Below, piece after piece: positions 42,645 to 51,230 of a stretch of 64,000 bases of DNA. The notes under the pieces were generated by a model. That model worked only from the letters and a program-made list of their open reading frames with translations, was not told the origin of the DNA and searched no databases. The DNA is from Candidatus Intricatilinea gracilis (lineage in GTDB: Bacteria; Pseudomonadota; Gammaproteobacteria; Burkholderiales; Burkholderiaceae_C). The position numbers and the translations under genes are program-made. Numbering within the stretch: position 1 is the first letter of the stretch; each line of letters begins with the position of its first letter. The stretch spans positions 145,001 through 209,000 of the forward strand of contig JADJDQ010000002.1 of NCBI GenBank assembly GCA_016702605.1, written 5' to 3'.

Positions 42645-42998
42645 TCAGCTGCCGCGGTAGGTGGCGTACGACCAGGGGCTCACCAGCAGCGGCACGTGGT
42701 AATGCGCGCCGGTGTCTGCCAGGCCGAAGTCGAGCGGCACCTCGTCCAGAAACGGCGGCTCGGGCAGTTCGATACCGCGGCCGCGAAAGTAGGCCGCCAC
42801 TGCAAACACCAGGCGATAGCGCCCCGCCACCAGGCTGGCACCGGTGAGCAGCGGCGCACCGGCGCGGCCATCAGCATTGAGCACCAGGTCGGCGAGCAAC
42901 GTGGCGCCGCCGGCTTCGACCCGGTACAGCCGCACGGCCATGGCCGCCGCAGGGCAGCCGTTCATGGTGTCGAGCACATGGGTGGTGAGCTGGCCCAT
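42645..42998 (-). CDS. uraH: 5-Hydroxyisourate hydrolase (transthyretin-like)
   Basis: Hydrolyses 5-hydroxyisourate to OHCU, the step after PuuD. The 117-residue length is typical. The N-terminal 'LTTHVLDTMNGCPA' holds the catalytic His, 'LYRVEAGG' and 'YRLVFAVAAYF' follow, and the C-terminus is the diagnostic tetrapeptide YRGS. It is the first gene of the leftward purine unit and diverges from gntR, with a palindromic promoter region between them. The ATG at 42998 gives the canonical N-terminus; the upstream open frame has no family resemblance. Confidence 0.95.
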   Translation of the reverse strand: MGQLTTHVLDTMNGCPAAAMAVRLYRVEAGGATLLADLVLNADGRAGAPLLTGASLVAGRYRLVFAVAAYFRGRGIELPEPPFLDEVPLDFGLADTGAHYHVPLLVSPWSYATYRGS

Positions 42999-43051
42999 GG
43001 TGATCCTTCGATTCGTTGATCTGCTGTGCGGGCCTCGGGTTCGACCCGGGC

Positions 43052-43095
43052 TTGCACGGTTTTCTTCAGTGTATACACTTTGGTTTTCTGAACAA
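43052..43095. promoter_or_regulatory. Interleaved divergent promoters with 12-bp palindromic operator
   Basis: A perfect palindrome AGTGTATACACT (43068-43079) lies between uraH and gntR. Rightward, TTGCAC (43052-43057), 16 nt, then TACACT (43074-43079) forms a promoter for gntR. Leftward, TTGTTC (43095 down to 43090), 16 nt, then TACACT (43073 down to 43068) forms one for uraH. Each half of the palindrome is thus the -10 of one promoter. TGTATACA-type palindromes are typical operators of FCD-type GntR proteins, so the adjacent regulator probably binds here and blocks both directions. Confidence 0.62.
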
Positions 43096-43195
43096 GCCCC
43101 ACAATCCCGGCACATACCCGAGGTCACCAGAACCCCCGCCACGCCGCCCGGGCGCTGCCGTTGCCGCAGCGCACAGACCGGGTCAGGAGACCACC

Positions 43196-43960
43196 ATGCC
43201 GCGCAAACCCGCCGTCCCTCGCCCGACGATGCAAGCCGCAGTCCAGCCCGATCGGGTGGACGAGGTCGAGGCCGGCGGCATGACGCAGCGTATTGCCGAC
43301 GCCATCACCGCCGCCATCGTCGAGCGCCGCCTGATGCCCGGCACCCGGCTGGTGGAGCAGCAGATCGCCGACATCTTCAAGGTCAGCCGCACGCTGGTGC
43401 GCCAGGCGCTCAATCAGTTGAGCCGCGACCGGCTGGTCACGCTCGAACCGGCGCGTGGCGCCTGTGTGGCGCAGCCCAGCGTCGAGGAGGCGCGCCAGGT
43501 CTTCGAGGTGCGGCTGATGCTCGAAGCCGCCATGGTGCGCGAACTGGCGCAGCGCATCACAGCCGAGCAGGTGGCGCAACTGCGCGACCATCTGCGCGCC
43601 GAGCAGGAGGCGATTGCCCGCACCGACGTCACCGGCCGCACCCGGCTGCTGGCCGACTTCCACGTGATGCTGGCGCGGCTGATGGGCAACGAGGCGCTGG
43701 CGCAGATCCTGGCCGACCTGCTCAGCCGCAGCTCGCTGATATCGCTGATGTACCAGAGCTCGCATTCGGCCGAGCAGTCGCAGGCCGAACACGAGGACAT
43801 CGTCGCCGCGCTCGAACGTGGTGATGCCGAAGCGGCAGTGGCGCTGCTGACGCACCACCTGGGCAATGTCGAACGCAACCTGCGGCTGAACCCACGCGTC
43901 AACGACCTGGCCGCGGTGCTGCAACCGCTCGATAGCGCAGCCACCTTCGCACCCCTCTAG
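43196..43960 (+). CDS. GntR-family regulator with FCD domain
   Basis: Transcriptional regulator of 254 residues. The winged helix is at about 28-95 ('RIADAITAAIVERRLMPGTR', 'FKVSRTLVRQALNQLSRDRL') and an all-helical FCD ligand domain at about 100-235, with likely metal ligands in 'ADFHVMLARLMGN' and 'HEDIVAALERGD'. AGGAGA lies 5 nt before the ATG at 43196. It sits at the fork of the two purine units, so it most likely represses both until a pathway intermediate (urate or allantoin type) binds; the effector is inference. Confidence 0.9.
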   Translation: MPRKPAVPRPTMQAAVQPDRVDEVEAGGMTQRIADAITAAIVERRLMPGTRLVEQQIADIFKVSRTLVRQALNQLSRDRLVTLEPARGACVAQPSVEEARQVFEVRLMLEAAMVRELAQRITAEQVAQLRDHLRAEQEAIARTDVTGRTRLLADFHVMLARLMGNEALAQILADLLSRSSLISLMYQSSHSAEQSQAEHEDIVAALERGDAEAAVALLTHHLGNVERNLRLNPRVNDLAAVLQPLDSAATFAPL

Positions 43961-44052
43961 CCCCCGTTTCGAGCCACGCCCATCGAACCATGACCTCAGG
44001 CCCGGCCCGTCGGCCGCCTGGGTTGACGATCCTGCCGCCCTACCCTCCAACC

Positions 44053-45012
44053 ATGACCGACCAGACCTCCCTGCCCTACCCCCGCGACCTTGTCGGCCAT
44101 GGCCGCAAGCCCCCGCACGCCCATTGGCCTGGCGGCGCAAGGGTGGCCGTGCAGTTCGTCCTCAACTACGAAGAAGGCGGCGAGAACTCGGTGCTGCATG
44201 GCGACGCGGGCAGCGAGCAGTTCCTGTCCGAGATGTTCAGCCCGCCGGCCTACCCGGCCCGGCACCTGAGCATGGAAGGCATCTACGAATACGGTTCACG
44301 TGTGGGTGTGTGGCGGCTGCTGCGCGAGTTCGAGCGGCGCGGCCTGCCGCTCACGGTGTTCGGCGTGAGCATGGCGCTGCAGCGCCACCCGGAGCTGACG
44401 GCGGCCTTCGTCGAACTCGGCCACGAGATCGCCTGCCACGGCTGGCGCTGGATCAACTACCAGGCCATCGACGAAGCCACCGAACGGGAGCACCTGCGCA
44501 TCGGCATGCAGATCATCCAGGACCTGACCGGTGCGCGGCCGGCGGGCTGGTACACCGGCCGCGACAGCCCCAACACGCGCCGCCTGGTGGCCGACTTCGG
44601 CGGCTTCGAGTACGACAGCGACTACTACGGCGACGACCTGCCGTTCTGGCTGCAGGTCGAAAAGACCGACGGCAGTCTGGCGCCGCATCTGGTTGTGCCC
44701 TACACACTCGACGTCAACGACATGCGTTTCGCGCTGCCGCAGGGCTACAGCCATGGCGACGAGTTCTTTCAGTACATGCGCGACAGCTTCGATGTGCTCT
44801 ACGCCGAAGGCGCCGAGTCGCCCAGCATGATGAGCATCGGCATGCATTGCCGCATCCTGGGTCGACCGGGGCGCATGCGCGCCTTGCAGCGTTTCCTCGA
44901 CCACATCCAGGCGCACGACAAGGTGTGGGTCTGCCGGCGTGTCGACATCGCGCGGCACTGGACAACCACCCACCCTTTCGACGCCAACAGCGCCTTCGTC
45001 TGGCGGCGCTGA
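44053..45012 (+). CDS. puuE: Allantoinase PuuE (polysaccharide-deacetylase fold)
   Basis: Cofactor-light allantoinase of the NodB/polysaccharide-deacetylase superfamily that opens allantoin to allantoate; 319 residues. The family phrases are 'LVGHGRKPPHAHWPGGARVA', 'FVLNYEEGGENSVLHGD', 'GHEIACHGWRWINYQ' and 'GWYTGRDSPNTRRLV'. PuuE is distinct from the metal-dependent AllB type. The ATG at 44053 is preferred to an in-frame ATG at 43990, which would put a Pro-rich extension before the domain. It follows gntR by 92 nt and probably shares its transcript. Confidence 0.93.
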   Translation: MTDQTSLPYPRDLVGHGRKPPHAHWPGGARVAVQFVLNYEEGGENSVLHGDAGSEQFLSEMFSPPAYPARHLSMEGIYEYGSRVGVWRLLREFERRGLPLTVFGVSMALQRHPELTAAFVELGHEIACHGWRWINYQAIDEATEREHLRIGMQIIQDLTGARPAGWYTGRDSPNTRRLVADFGGFEYDSDYYGDDLPFWLQVEKTDGSLAPHLVVPYTLDVNDMRFALPQGYSHGDEFFQYMRDSFDVLYAEGAESPSMMSIGMHCRILGRPGRMRALQRFLDHIQAHDKVWVCRRVDIARHWTTTHPFDANSAFVWRR

Positions 45013-45158
45013 ACGGCCGTTGGCCCTCGTCCCCACGGCCTTCGCATGGCGCCACGCACAGCCCTCTGGTCGACCGACCTGTCGCCCACCTTGGTGAACA
45101 ACCCTCTTCTCACCACGGGCCTCGGCCCGTAACCAGCCCACCTGCACCCGCCTCACCC

Positions 45159-47003
45159 ATGCCCACACTCGCAGAGATCAACGCGGCCGACCAGCCCACC
45201 TTCGTCGCCCTGCTGCACGGCACCTACGAACACAGCCCCTGGATCGCCGAACGCGCCTGGCCGCAGCGGCCTGCCGGTGGGTATGCCTCGCTCGACGCCT
45301 TGAAGCTCGCGCTCGCCGCGGTGGTCGACAGCGCCAGCCGCGACGAGCAGATCGCCCTGGTGCGCGCCCACCCCGAACTGGCCGGCAAGGCCATGGTGAG
45401 CAAGACCCTCACCGCCGAGTCGACCAACGAGCAGGGCAAGGCCGGCCTCACCGACTGCAGCCCGGCCGAGTTCGCGCACATCCAGCAGCTCAACGCGGCG
45501 TACAACGCACGTTTCGGCTGGCCGTTCATCCTGGCGGTGCGTGGCGCACGCGGCGTGGGCCTGCACCGCGACCACATCATCGCCACCTTCGAGCGCCGTC
45601 TGGCCGGCCAGCCCGACTGGGAACTGGCCGAATGCCTGCGCAACATCCACCGCATCGCCGAATTGCGCCTGGCCGATGCCTTTGGCGTCGCACCAACTCA
45701 GGGTGACCGGGTGCTCGACTGGGCCGAACAACTCGCCGTTCACAGCGACCCGGGTTATGCCGAGCTGGGCCAACTCACCGTCACCTACCTCACCGACGCC
45801 CACCGCGCCTGCGCCCGCCAACTGATGGCGTGGATGACCAACGACTGCGGCTTCGACGAGGTCAGCATCGATGCCGTCGGCAATGTCGTCGGCGTGTATC
45901 ACGCGGGTGACGCGACCGGTGCTCCGCAAGCCGACGCACCGCGCCTGCTCACCGGTAGCCACTACGACACCGTGCGCAACGGCGGCAAATACGACGGCCG
46001 ACTGGGCATCTTCGTGCCCATGGCCGTGGTGGCCGGGCTGAAAGCCGCGGGACGGCGCCTGCCGTTCGGCATCGAGGTGGTGGGCTTCGCCGAAGAAGAA
46101 GGCCAGCGCTACAAGGCGACCTTCCTCGGTTCGGGTGCGTTGATCGGCCAGTTCGACATGGGCTGGCTCGATCAGCTCGATGCCGACGGTGTACCGATGC
46201 GAGTGGCGATGGCCGCGGCGGGGCTGAACCCGCAGGACATCGCCGCCATCAGGCGCGACCCGTCGCGTTACCTCGGCTTTGTCGAGGTGCACATCGAACA
46301 AGGCCCGGTGCTCACCGAGCTCGGCCTGCCGCTGGGCGTGGTCAGCTCCATCAACGGCAGCGTGCGTTACCTGGGCGAGTTCATCGGCATGGCCAGCCAT
46401 GCCGGCACCACACCGATGGGCCGGCGCCGCGACGCCGCAGCGGCCGCGGCCGAACTGGCGCTTTATGTCGAACGCCGCGCCGCCGAGCCGTTCCAGGCCG
46501 AAGCCGGGGGTGAGCCGGCCGTGTGTGTCGGTACCGTGGGCATGCTCGAGGTGCCGAACGGCTCGATCAATGTGGTGCCCGGGCGCTGCCGTTTCAGCCT
46601 GGATCTGCGTGCCACCAGCAATGCCGCACGCGACGCCCTGGCCACCGACGTGCTGGCCGAACTGGGCGCCATCTGCCGGCGCCGCGGCCTGCACTTCCTG
46701 CTCGAGGAGACCATGCGTGCCAGCGCCGCACCGAGTGCCCCGGCCTGGCAGGCGCGCTGGGAAACGGCCGTGGCTGCGCTCGGCCTGCCGGTGCACCGCC
46801 TGCCCAGCGGCGCCGGCCACGACGCCATGAAGCTGCACGAGTTGTTGCCGCAGGCCATGCTCTTCGTGCGTGGCGGCAACGGCGGCATCAGCCACAACCC
46901 GCTCGAAGTGGTGAGCAACCACGACGCCGACCTGGCGGTGCGCGCGTTCGAGCGTCTCGTCGAGGCACTTGCCGACCAGCCAGTCGCCGCCGCGTCGCAC
47001 TGA
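45159..47003 (+). CDS. Bifunctional OHCU decarboxylase / allantoate amidohydrolase
   Basis: Fusion protein of 614 residues covering two non-adjacent purine steps. Residues 1-170 form the UraD-type OHCU decarboxylase ('RAHPELAGKAMV' with catalytic His71, 'STNEQGKAGL'), giving S-allantoin. Residues from about 180 form an M20 allantoate amidohydrolase (AllC type), with metal-binding 'LLTGSHYDTVRNGGKYDGRL' (His268, Asp279), 'GFAEEEGQRY', 'GFVEVHIEQGP' and 'GAGHDAMKLHE'. PuuE, encoded just upstream, performs the step in between. Fusions of this kind occur in other Burkholderiales, to my knowledge. The ATG at 45159 starts the decarboxylase; the open frame extends upstream only as a shadow of puuE. 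Confidence 0.92.
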   Translation: MPTLAEINAADQPTFVALLHGTYEHSPWIAERAWPQRPAGGYASLDALKLALAAVVDSASRDEQIALVRAHPELAGKAMVSKTLTAESTNEQGKAGLTDCSPAEFAHIQQLNAAYNARFGWPFILAVRGARGVGLHRDHIIATFERRLAGQPDWELAECLRNIHRIAELRLADAFGVAPTQGDRVLDWAEQLAVHSDPGYAELGQLTVTYLTDAHRACARQLMAWMTNDCGFDEVSIDAVGNVVGVYHAGDATGAPQADAPRLLTGSHYDTVRNGGKYDGRLGIFVPMAVVAGLKAAGRRLPFGIEVVGFAEEEGQRYKATFLGSGALIGQFDMGWLDQLDADGVPMRVAMAAAGLNPQDIAAIRRDPSRYLGFVEVHIEQGPVLTELGLPLGVVSSINGSVRYLGEFIGMASHAGTTPMGRRRDAAAAAAELALYVERRAAEPFQAEAGGEPAVCVGTVGMLEVPNGSINVVPGRCRFSLDLRATSNAARDALATDVLAELGAICRRRGLHFLLEETMRASAAPSAPAWQARWETAVAALGLPVHRLPSGAGHDAMKLHELLPQAMLFVRGGNGGISHNPLEVVSNHDADLAVRAFERLVEALADQPVAAASH

Positions 47004-47156
47004 TTTGCCGCCTGCGCCACCGCGCCTCGTTCACCACATCCACCTTGTTTCCCCATCCCAGCCCCGAAGGCCTTGCCATGACCTCCCCAAGCTCCCACCA
47101 CTCGCTGTCCCGCAAGGCGACACGCACCATCCACGCAACGGCCGGGCGGAACTGAG

Positions 47157-48392
47157 ATGACCTACTACTCGAAACTCGACGCCTGGGTCGACGCCCATTT
47201 CGACGAACAGGTCGCCACCTTGCAGGCGCTGGTGCAGGTACCCACCGACACACCGCCCGGTAACAACGCGCCCCACGCAGAACGCACCGCCGACCTGCTC
47301 ACCAGCATGGGCCTGCAGGTCGAACAACACCCGGTGCCCAGCGCCCTGGTGCGCGACTACGGCCTGCAAAGCCTGACCAATCTGATCGTGCGCCGCCACT
47401 ACGGCGGCGGCGGCCCGACCGTCGCACTCAACGCGCATGGTGACGTGGTGCCGCCCGGTGAAGGTTGGGTGCACGAGCCCTACGGCGGCCAGATCGAGAA
47501 CGGCAAGCTCTACGGCCGCGCCAGCGCCGTGAGCAAGAGCGACTTCACCACCTACACCTACGCCCTGCGTGCGCTCGAAGCCATGCAGGCGCACGGCGCT
47601 CGGCTGCGCGGCACGCTCGAGCTGCACTTCACCTACGACGAGGAATTCGGCGGTGAACTCGGCCCGGGCTGGCTGCTGCGCCAGGGGCTGACCAAGCCCG
47701 ACTTCCTGATCGCCGCCGGCTTCAGCTACCAGGTGGTGACGGCTCACAACGGCTGCCTGCAGCTCGAAGTCACGCTCAACGGCCTGGCCTCACACGCCGC
47801 TTACCCGACCACGGGTGTCGACGCACTGCAGGCGGCCAACAAACTGCTCACCGCGCTGTACGCGCACAACAAGGTGCTCGAAGCACGCCGCTCGATGGTG
47901 GCCGGCATCACGCATCCCTACCTCAACGTGGGGCGCATCGAGGGGGGCAGCAACACCAATGTGGTGCCCGGCAAGGTGGTGCTCAAGCTCGATCGCCGCA
48001 TGATCCCCGAGGAGGACGCGGTGGCCGTCGAAGCCGAGGTGCGCGAGCTGATCCAGTGGGTGGTGGCGCAATGCCCGGGCGTGACGGTCGACATCAAACG
48101 CATCCTGCTGGCGCTGGCCCTGAAGCCGCAGGACAACAACCGCCCGCTCGTGGATGCGCTGCAGCGCCACGGCCGCGAGGTGTTCGGCGTCGAGATCCCG
48201 ACCTCGGGCACACCGCTGTACACCGACGTACGCCTGTACGGCGCCTACGGCGTGGCCGCGGTGATTTACGGTGCCGGGCCACGCACCGTGCTCGAGAGCA
48301 ATGCCAAACGCGCCGACGAACACATCGTCCTCGACGACCTGAAACGCGCCACCAAGGTGGTGGCGCGCACCTTGAGCGACATGTTGAGATAG
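47157..48392 (+). CDS. M20-family amidohydrolase/peptidase (ArgE/DapE-like)
   Basis: Zinc hydrolase of 411 residues with the M20 metal-site sequence 'VALNAHGDVVPPGEGW' (His and Asp), a 'FTYDEEFGGELG' Glu pair, a dimerisation domain containing 'GLASHAAYPTTGVDALQAAN', and the final His in 'RADEHIVLDD'. Members cleave N-acyl or N-carbamoyl amino acids. In this operon it may act on a ureido compound, for example ureidoglycolate or an N-carbamoyl product, but nothing in the sequence proves that. A 25-codon open frame ends 1 nt before its ATG. Confidence 0.85.
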   Translation: MTYYSKLDAWVDAHFDEQVATLQALVQVPTDTPPGNNAPHAERTADLLTSMGLQVEQHPVPSALVRDYGLQSLTNLIVRRHYGGGGPTVALNAHGDVVPPGEGWVHEPYGGQIENGKLYGRASAVSKSDFTTYTYALRALEAMQAHGARLRGTLELHFTYDEEFGGELGPGWLLRQGLTKPDFLIAAGFSYQVVTAHNGCLQLEVTLNGLASHAAYPTTGVDALQAANKLLTALYAHNKVLEARRSMVAGITHPYLNVGRIEGGSNTNVVPGKVVLKLDRRMIPEEDAVAVEAEVRELIQWVVAQCPGVTVDIKRILLALALKPQDNNRPLVDALQRHGREVFGVEIPTSGTPLYTDVRLYGAYGVAAVIYGAGPRTVLESNAKRADEHIVLDDLKRATKVVARTLSDMLR

Positions 48393-48474
48393 GGTCAGGG
48401 CAGCCGCGGCCGCACGCGCTGAGCACGCTTCTTGCGAAGGTTCCGGGATCGATCACGACACCCGGAGCCTTTGC

Positions 48475-49548
48475 ATGTCTGCCACCCACCAGCCGAACAC
48501 CGCCCTCACCCACACCCGCCGCTCGCTGCTGGCCTGCGCCACGGGCATCCTGCTGTCGGCCCAGCTGTCGCCGGCTGCCGCGCAGGAGACGGCCATCAAG
48601 TTCCAGCTCGACTGGCGCTTCGAAGGCCCGGCCGCACTCTTCCTGGTGCCGGTGGCCAAGGGCCACTTCAAGGCCGAGAAGCTCAATGTGGCGGTCGACG
48701 CCGGCAATGGCTCGGGCGGCACCGTCACGCGAGTGGCCTCGGGCAGCTACGACATGGGGTTTGCCGACATGGCCGCACTGATGGAGTTCCAGGCCAACAA
48801 CCCGACGGCGCCCAACAAGCCGGTGGCCGTGATGATGGTCTACAACAACACGCCGGCAGCCGTGCTGGCGCTCAAGAAGAGCGGCATCACACAACCCTCG
48901 GACCTGAACGGCAAGAAGCTCGGCGCGCCGGTGTTCGACGCCGGCCGCAAGGCCTGGCCGGTCTTTGCCAAGGCCAACAAGATCAGCAACGTGAGCTGGA
49001 CCGCCATGGACCCGCCGCTGCGCGAGACCATGCTGGTGCGCGGCGACATCGACGCCATCACGGGTTTTTCGTTCACCTCGCTGCTCAACCTCGAAGCGCG
49101 CGGAGTCAAGACCGAAGACATCGTCGTGCTGCCCTATCCGCAATACGGCGTGAAGATGTACGGCAACGCCATCATCGTGGGCGAAGAGTTCCTGAAGAAG
49201 AACCCCGAGGCGGTGAAGGCGTTTCTGCGCGCCTTCACCAAGGGTGTGAAAGACGTGATCGCCGACCCCAAGGCGGCAGTGGCCACGGTGAAGGAACGTG
49301 ACGGCATCGTCAACGCCGACCTCGAACTGCGTCGCCTGAACCTGGCGCTGGACGCCACCATCCTCACGCCCGACGCCAAGGCCGAAGGTTTTGGTGAAGT
49401 CAAGCTGCCGCGCCTGGCGCTGATGGCCAGTGATGTGTCCGACGCCTTCGGCACCAAGGACCGCGTCAAGTCCGAATCGGTCTGGAACGGCGCCTACTTG
49501 CCTGCCGCTGCCGACCGCAACATCTTCGCGGCCACCAAGAAGAAATAA
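48475..49548 (+). CDS. ABC transporter substrate-binding protein (NMT1/TauA-like)
   Basis: Periplasmic binding protein of 357 residues. The signal peptide has a twin-arginine look ('TRRSLLACATGILLSAQ'), and the mature part begins 'AIKFQLDWRFEGPAALFLVP' and includes 'GSYDMGFADMAALMEFQA'. This is the NMT1/SsuA/ThiY superfamily, whose members bind pyrimidines, sulfonates or nitrate. The genes that follow encode the ATPase and permease, then a nucleoside-type deaminase and an oxygenase, so a purine or pyrimidine base is the likely cargo (inference). The ATPase gene starts 2 nt after the stop. Confidence 0.9.
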   Translation: MSATHQPNTALTHTRRSLLACATGILLSAQLSPAAAQETAIKFQLDWRFEGPAALFLVPVAKGHFKAEKLNVAVDAGNGSGGTVTRVASGSYDMGFADMAALMEFQANNPTAPNKPVAVMMVYNNTPAAVLALKKSGITQPSDLNGKKLGAPVFDAGRKAWPVFAKANKISNVSWTAMDPPLRETMLVRGDIDAITGFSFTSLLNLEARGVKTEDIVVLPYPQYGVKMYGNAIIVGEEFLKKNPEAVKAFLRAFTKGVKDVIADPKAAVATVKERDGIVNADLELRRLNLALDATILTPDAKAEGFGEVKLPRLALMASDVSDAFGTKDRVKSESVWNGAYLPAAADRNIFAATKKK

Positions 49549-49550
49549 GC

Positions 49551-50405
49551 ATGACCGCCTTCGTCGATTTCAACGGCGTCTGGCTGGCCTACAACGACGA
49601 GTTGCAGGCCCAGGGTCACTACGCCGTCGAGGACATCAACCTCAAGGTGCGCGAGGGTGAATTCATCGCCATCGTCGGCCCGTCGGGCTGTGGCAAGTCG
49701 ACCTTCATGAAGCTGGCCACCGGGCTGAAGCGCCCGAGCAAGGGCACGGTGATCATCGGTGGGCAGGAGGTGAAAGGCCCGCTCAAGATCACCGGCATGG
49801 CGTTTCAGGCGTCGAGCCTGCTGCCCTGGCGCACCACGCTGCAAAACGTGTTGCTGCCACTGGAGATCGTCGAGCCCTACCGCTCGAACTACAAGGCCAA
49901 GAAGACCGAGTACGAAGCCAAGGCGCGCGCCCTGCTTGCCAGCGTGGGGCTGGATGGCTACGCCGACAAGTTCCCCTGGCAGCTCTCGGGTGGCATGCAG
50001 CAGCGCGCCAGCATCTGCCGCGCGCTTATCCACGAGCCCAAGATGCTGCTGCTCGACGAACCGTTCGGCGCGCTCGATGCGTTCACTCGCGAAGAGCTCT
50101 GGTGCATCCTGCGAGACCTGCAGGCTGCGCAGAAATTCAACGTCATCCTGGTGACCCATGACCTGCGCGAAAGTGTCTTCCTGGCCGACACGGTCTACGT
50201 GATGAGCAGGAGCCCCGGTCGTTTCGTGGTGCAGCGCCAGATCGACCTGCCCCGCCCGCGTGATCTGGAGGTGACCTACACGCCGCAGTTCACCGACATC
50301 GTGCACGAACTACGTGGCCACATCGGTGCCATGCGCGGCGCTGGCACCGCGGCACCCCAAGTCGGCGCATCGACTGCCGCACGCACCACCGAAGTTGCCT
50401 CATGA
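49551..50405 (+). CDS. ABC transporter ATP-binding protein
   Basis: ATPase subunit of 284 residues for the nucleobase-type importer. Walker A is 'VGPSGCGKSTFMKLATG', the Q loop is 'GMAFQASSLLPWRTTLQNVL', the signature is 'LSGGMQQRASICRALIHEP' and Walker B is 'MLLLDEPFGALDA'. The switch His is in 'LVTHDLRESVFLAD'. It matches the SsuB/TauB type. The C-terminal 25 residues are Ala/Thr-rich and probably disordered. The stop overlaps the permease ATG by 4 nt (ATGA). Confidence 0.93.
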   Translation: MTAFVDFNGVWLAYNDELQAQGHYAVEDINLKVREGEFIAIVGPSGCGKSTFMKLATGLKRPSKGTVIIGGQEVKGPLKITGMAFQASSLLPWRTTLQNVLLPLEIVEPYRSNYKAKKTEYEAKARALLASVGLDGYADKFPWQLSGGMQQRASICRALIHEPKMLLLDEPFGALDAFTREELWCILRDLQAAQKFNVILVTHDLRESVFLADTVYVMSRSPGRFVVQRQIDLPRPRDLEVTYTPQFTDIVHELRGHIGAMRGAGTAAPQVGASTAARTTEVAS

Positions 50406-51175
50406 CGATGCCCGCCAAACGACTGGAACAGGCCTCGCCCTGGGTGCTCTTGCTGCTGACGCTGCTCGTGTGGCAGATGATCTGCAGCGGCTTCAACGTC
50501 TCGGAGTTCATCTTCCCGAGTCCGCTGGGCATCGGGAGCGCACTGGCCGAACACGCCGGCCTGGTGGCCGGCCACGCCTGGCGCACCTACTGGGTGACGA
50601 TGGCTGGCTTTGGCCTCTCGATCGTGGTGGGTGTCCTGCTGGGCTTCTTGATCGGCAGCTCGCGGCTGGCCTACACGGCTGTCTATCCGCTGATGACGGC
50701 GTTCAACGCCCTGCCCAAGGCGGCCTTCGTGCCCATCCTGGTGGTGTGGTTCGGCATCGGTGTGGGGCCGGCGGTGCTGACGGCCTTCCTGATCAGCTTC
50801 TTTCCCATCATGGTCAACATTGCCACCGGGCTTGCAACGTTGGAGCCCGAGCTCGAGGACGTGTTGCGTGTGCTCGGCGCCAAACGCTGGGACGTGCTGA
50901 TGAAGGTGGGGCTGCCGCGCTCGATGCCCTACTTCTACGGCTCACTCAAGGTGGCGATCACGCTGGCCTTCGTGGGCACCACGGTGAGCGAGATGACGGC
51001 GTCCAACGAAGGCATCGGCTACCTGCTCATCAGCGCCGGCAGCTCGATGCAGATGGGCCTGGCGTTCGCCGGCCTGGTGGTGGTGGGCGCCATGGCGATG
51101 GCGATGTACGAGTTGTTCTCGGTGGTCGAACGGCGCACCACCGGCTGGGCGCATCGCGGCTCGCAGGGACACTGA
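50402..51175 (+). CDS. ABC transporter permease
   Basis: Inner-membrane subunit of 257 residues with about six helices and the BPD_transp_1 EAA motif 'EDVLRVLGAKRWDVLMKVGLP'. It completes the SBP-ATPase-permease importer (48475-51175), and the overlap with the ATPase gene shows tight co-expression. The family matches SsuC/TauC/RutG-neighbour permeases. Substrate specificity follows from the binding protein and is unproven. Confidence 0.92.
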   Translation: MTMPAKRLEQASPWVLLLLTLLVWQMICSGFNVSEFIFPSPLGIGSALAEHAGLVAGHAWRTYWVTMAGFGLSIVVGVLLGFLIGSSRLAYTAVYPLMTAFNALPKAAFVPILVVWFGIGVGPAVLTAFLISFFPIMVNIATGLATLEPELEDVLRVLGAKRWDVLMKVGLPRSMPYFYGSLKVAITLAFVGTTVSEMTASNEGIGYLLISAGSSMQMGLAFAGLVVVGAMAMAMYELFSVVERRTTGWAHRGSQGH

Positions 51176-51230
51176 GCCCGGGCGGGATTGAGATACTGCG
51201 CGGGTACCGACCCGCCCTGCCCGCCACCTC

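Noticed and set aside
43033..43050. GGTTCGACCC-like sequence resembling a tRNA T-loop
   Set aside because: No acceptor, D-arm or anticodon stem can be drawn around it; it is a short inverted repeat near the gntR promoter.
44124..45158. Upstream extension of the uraD-allC frame by 345 codons
   Set aside because: The extension overlaps puuE in another frame and is Arg/Pro-rich. The decarboxylase domain begins at the ATG at 45159.
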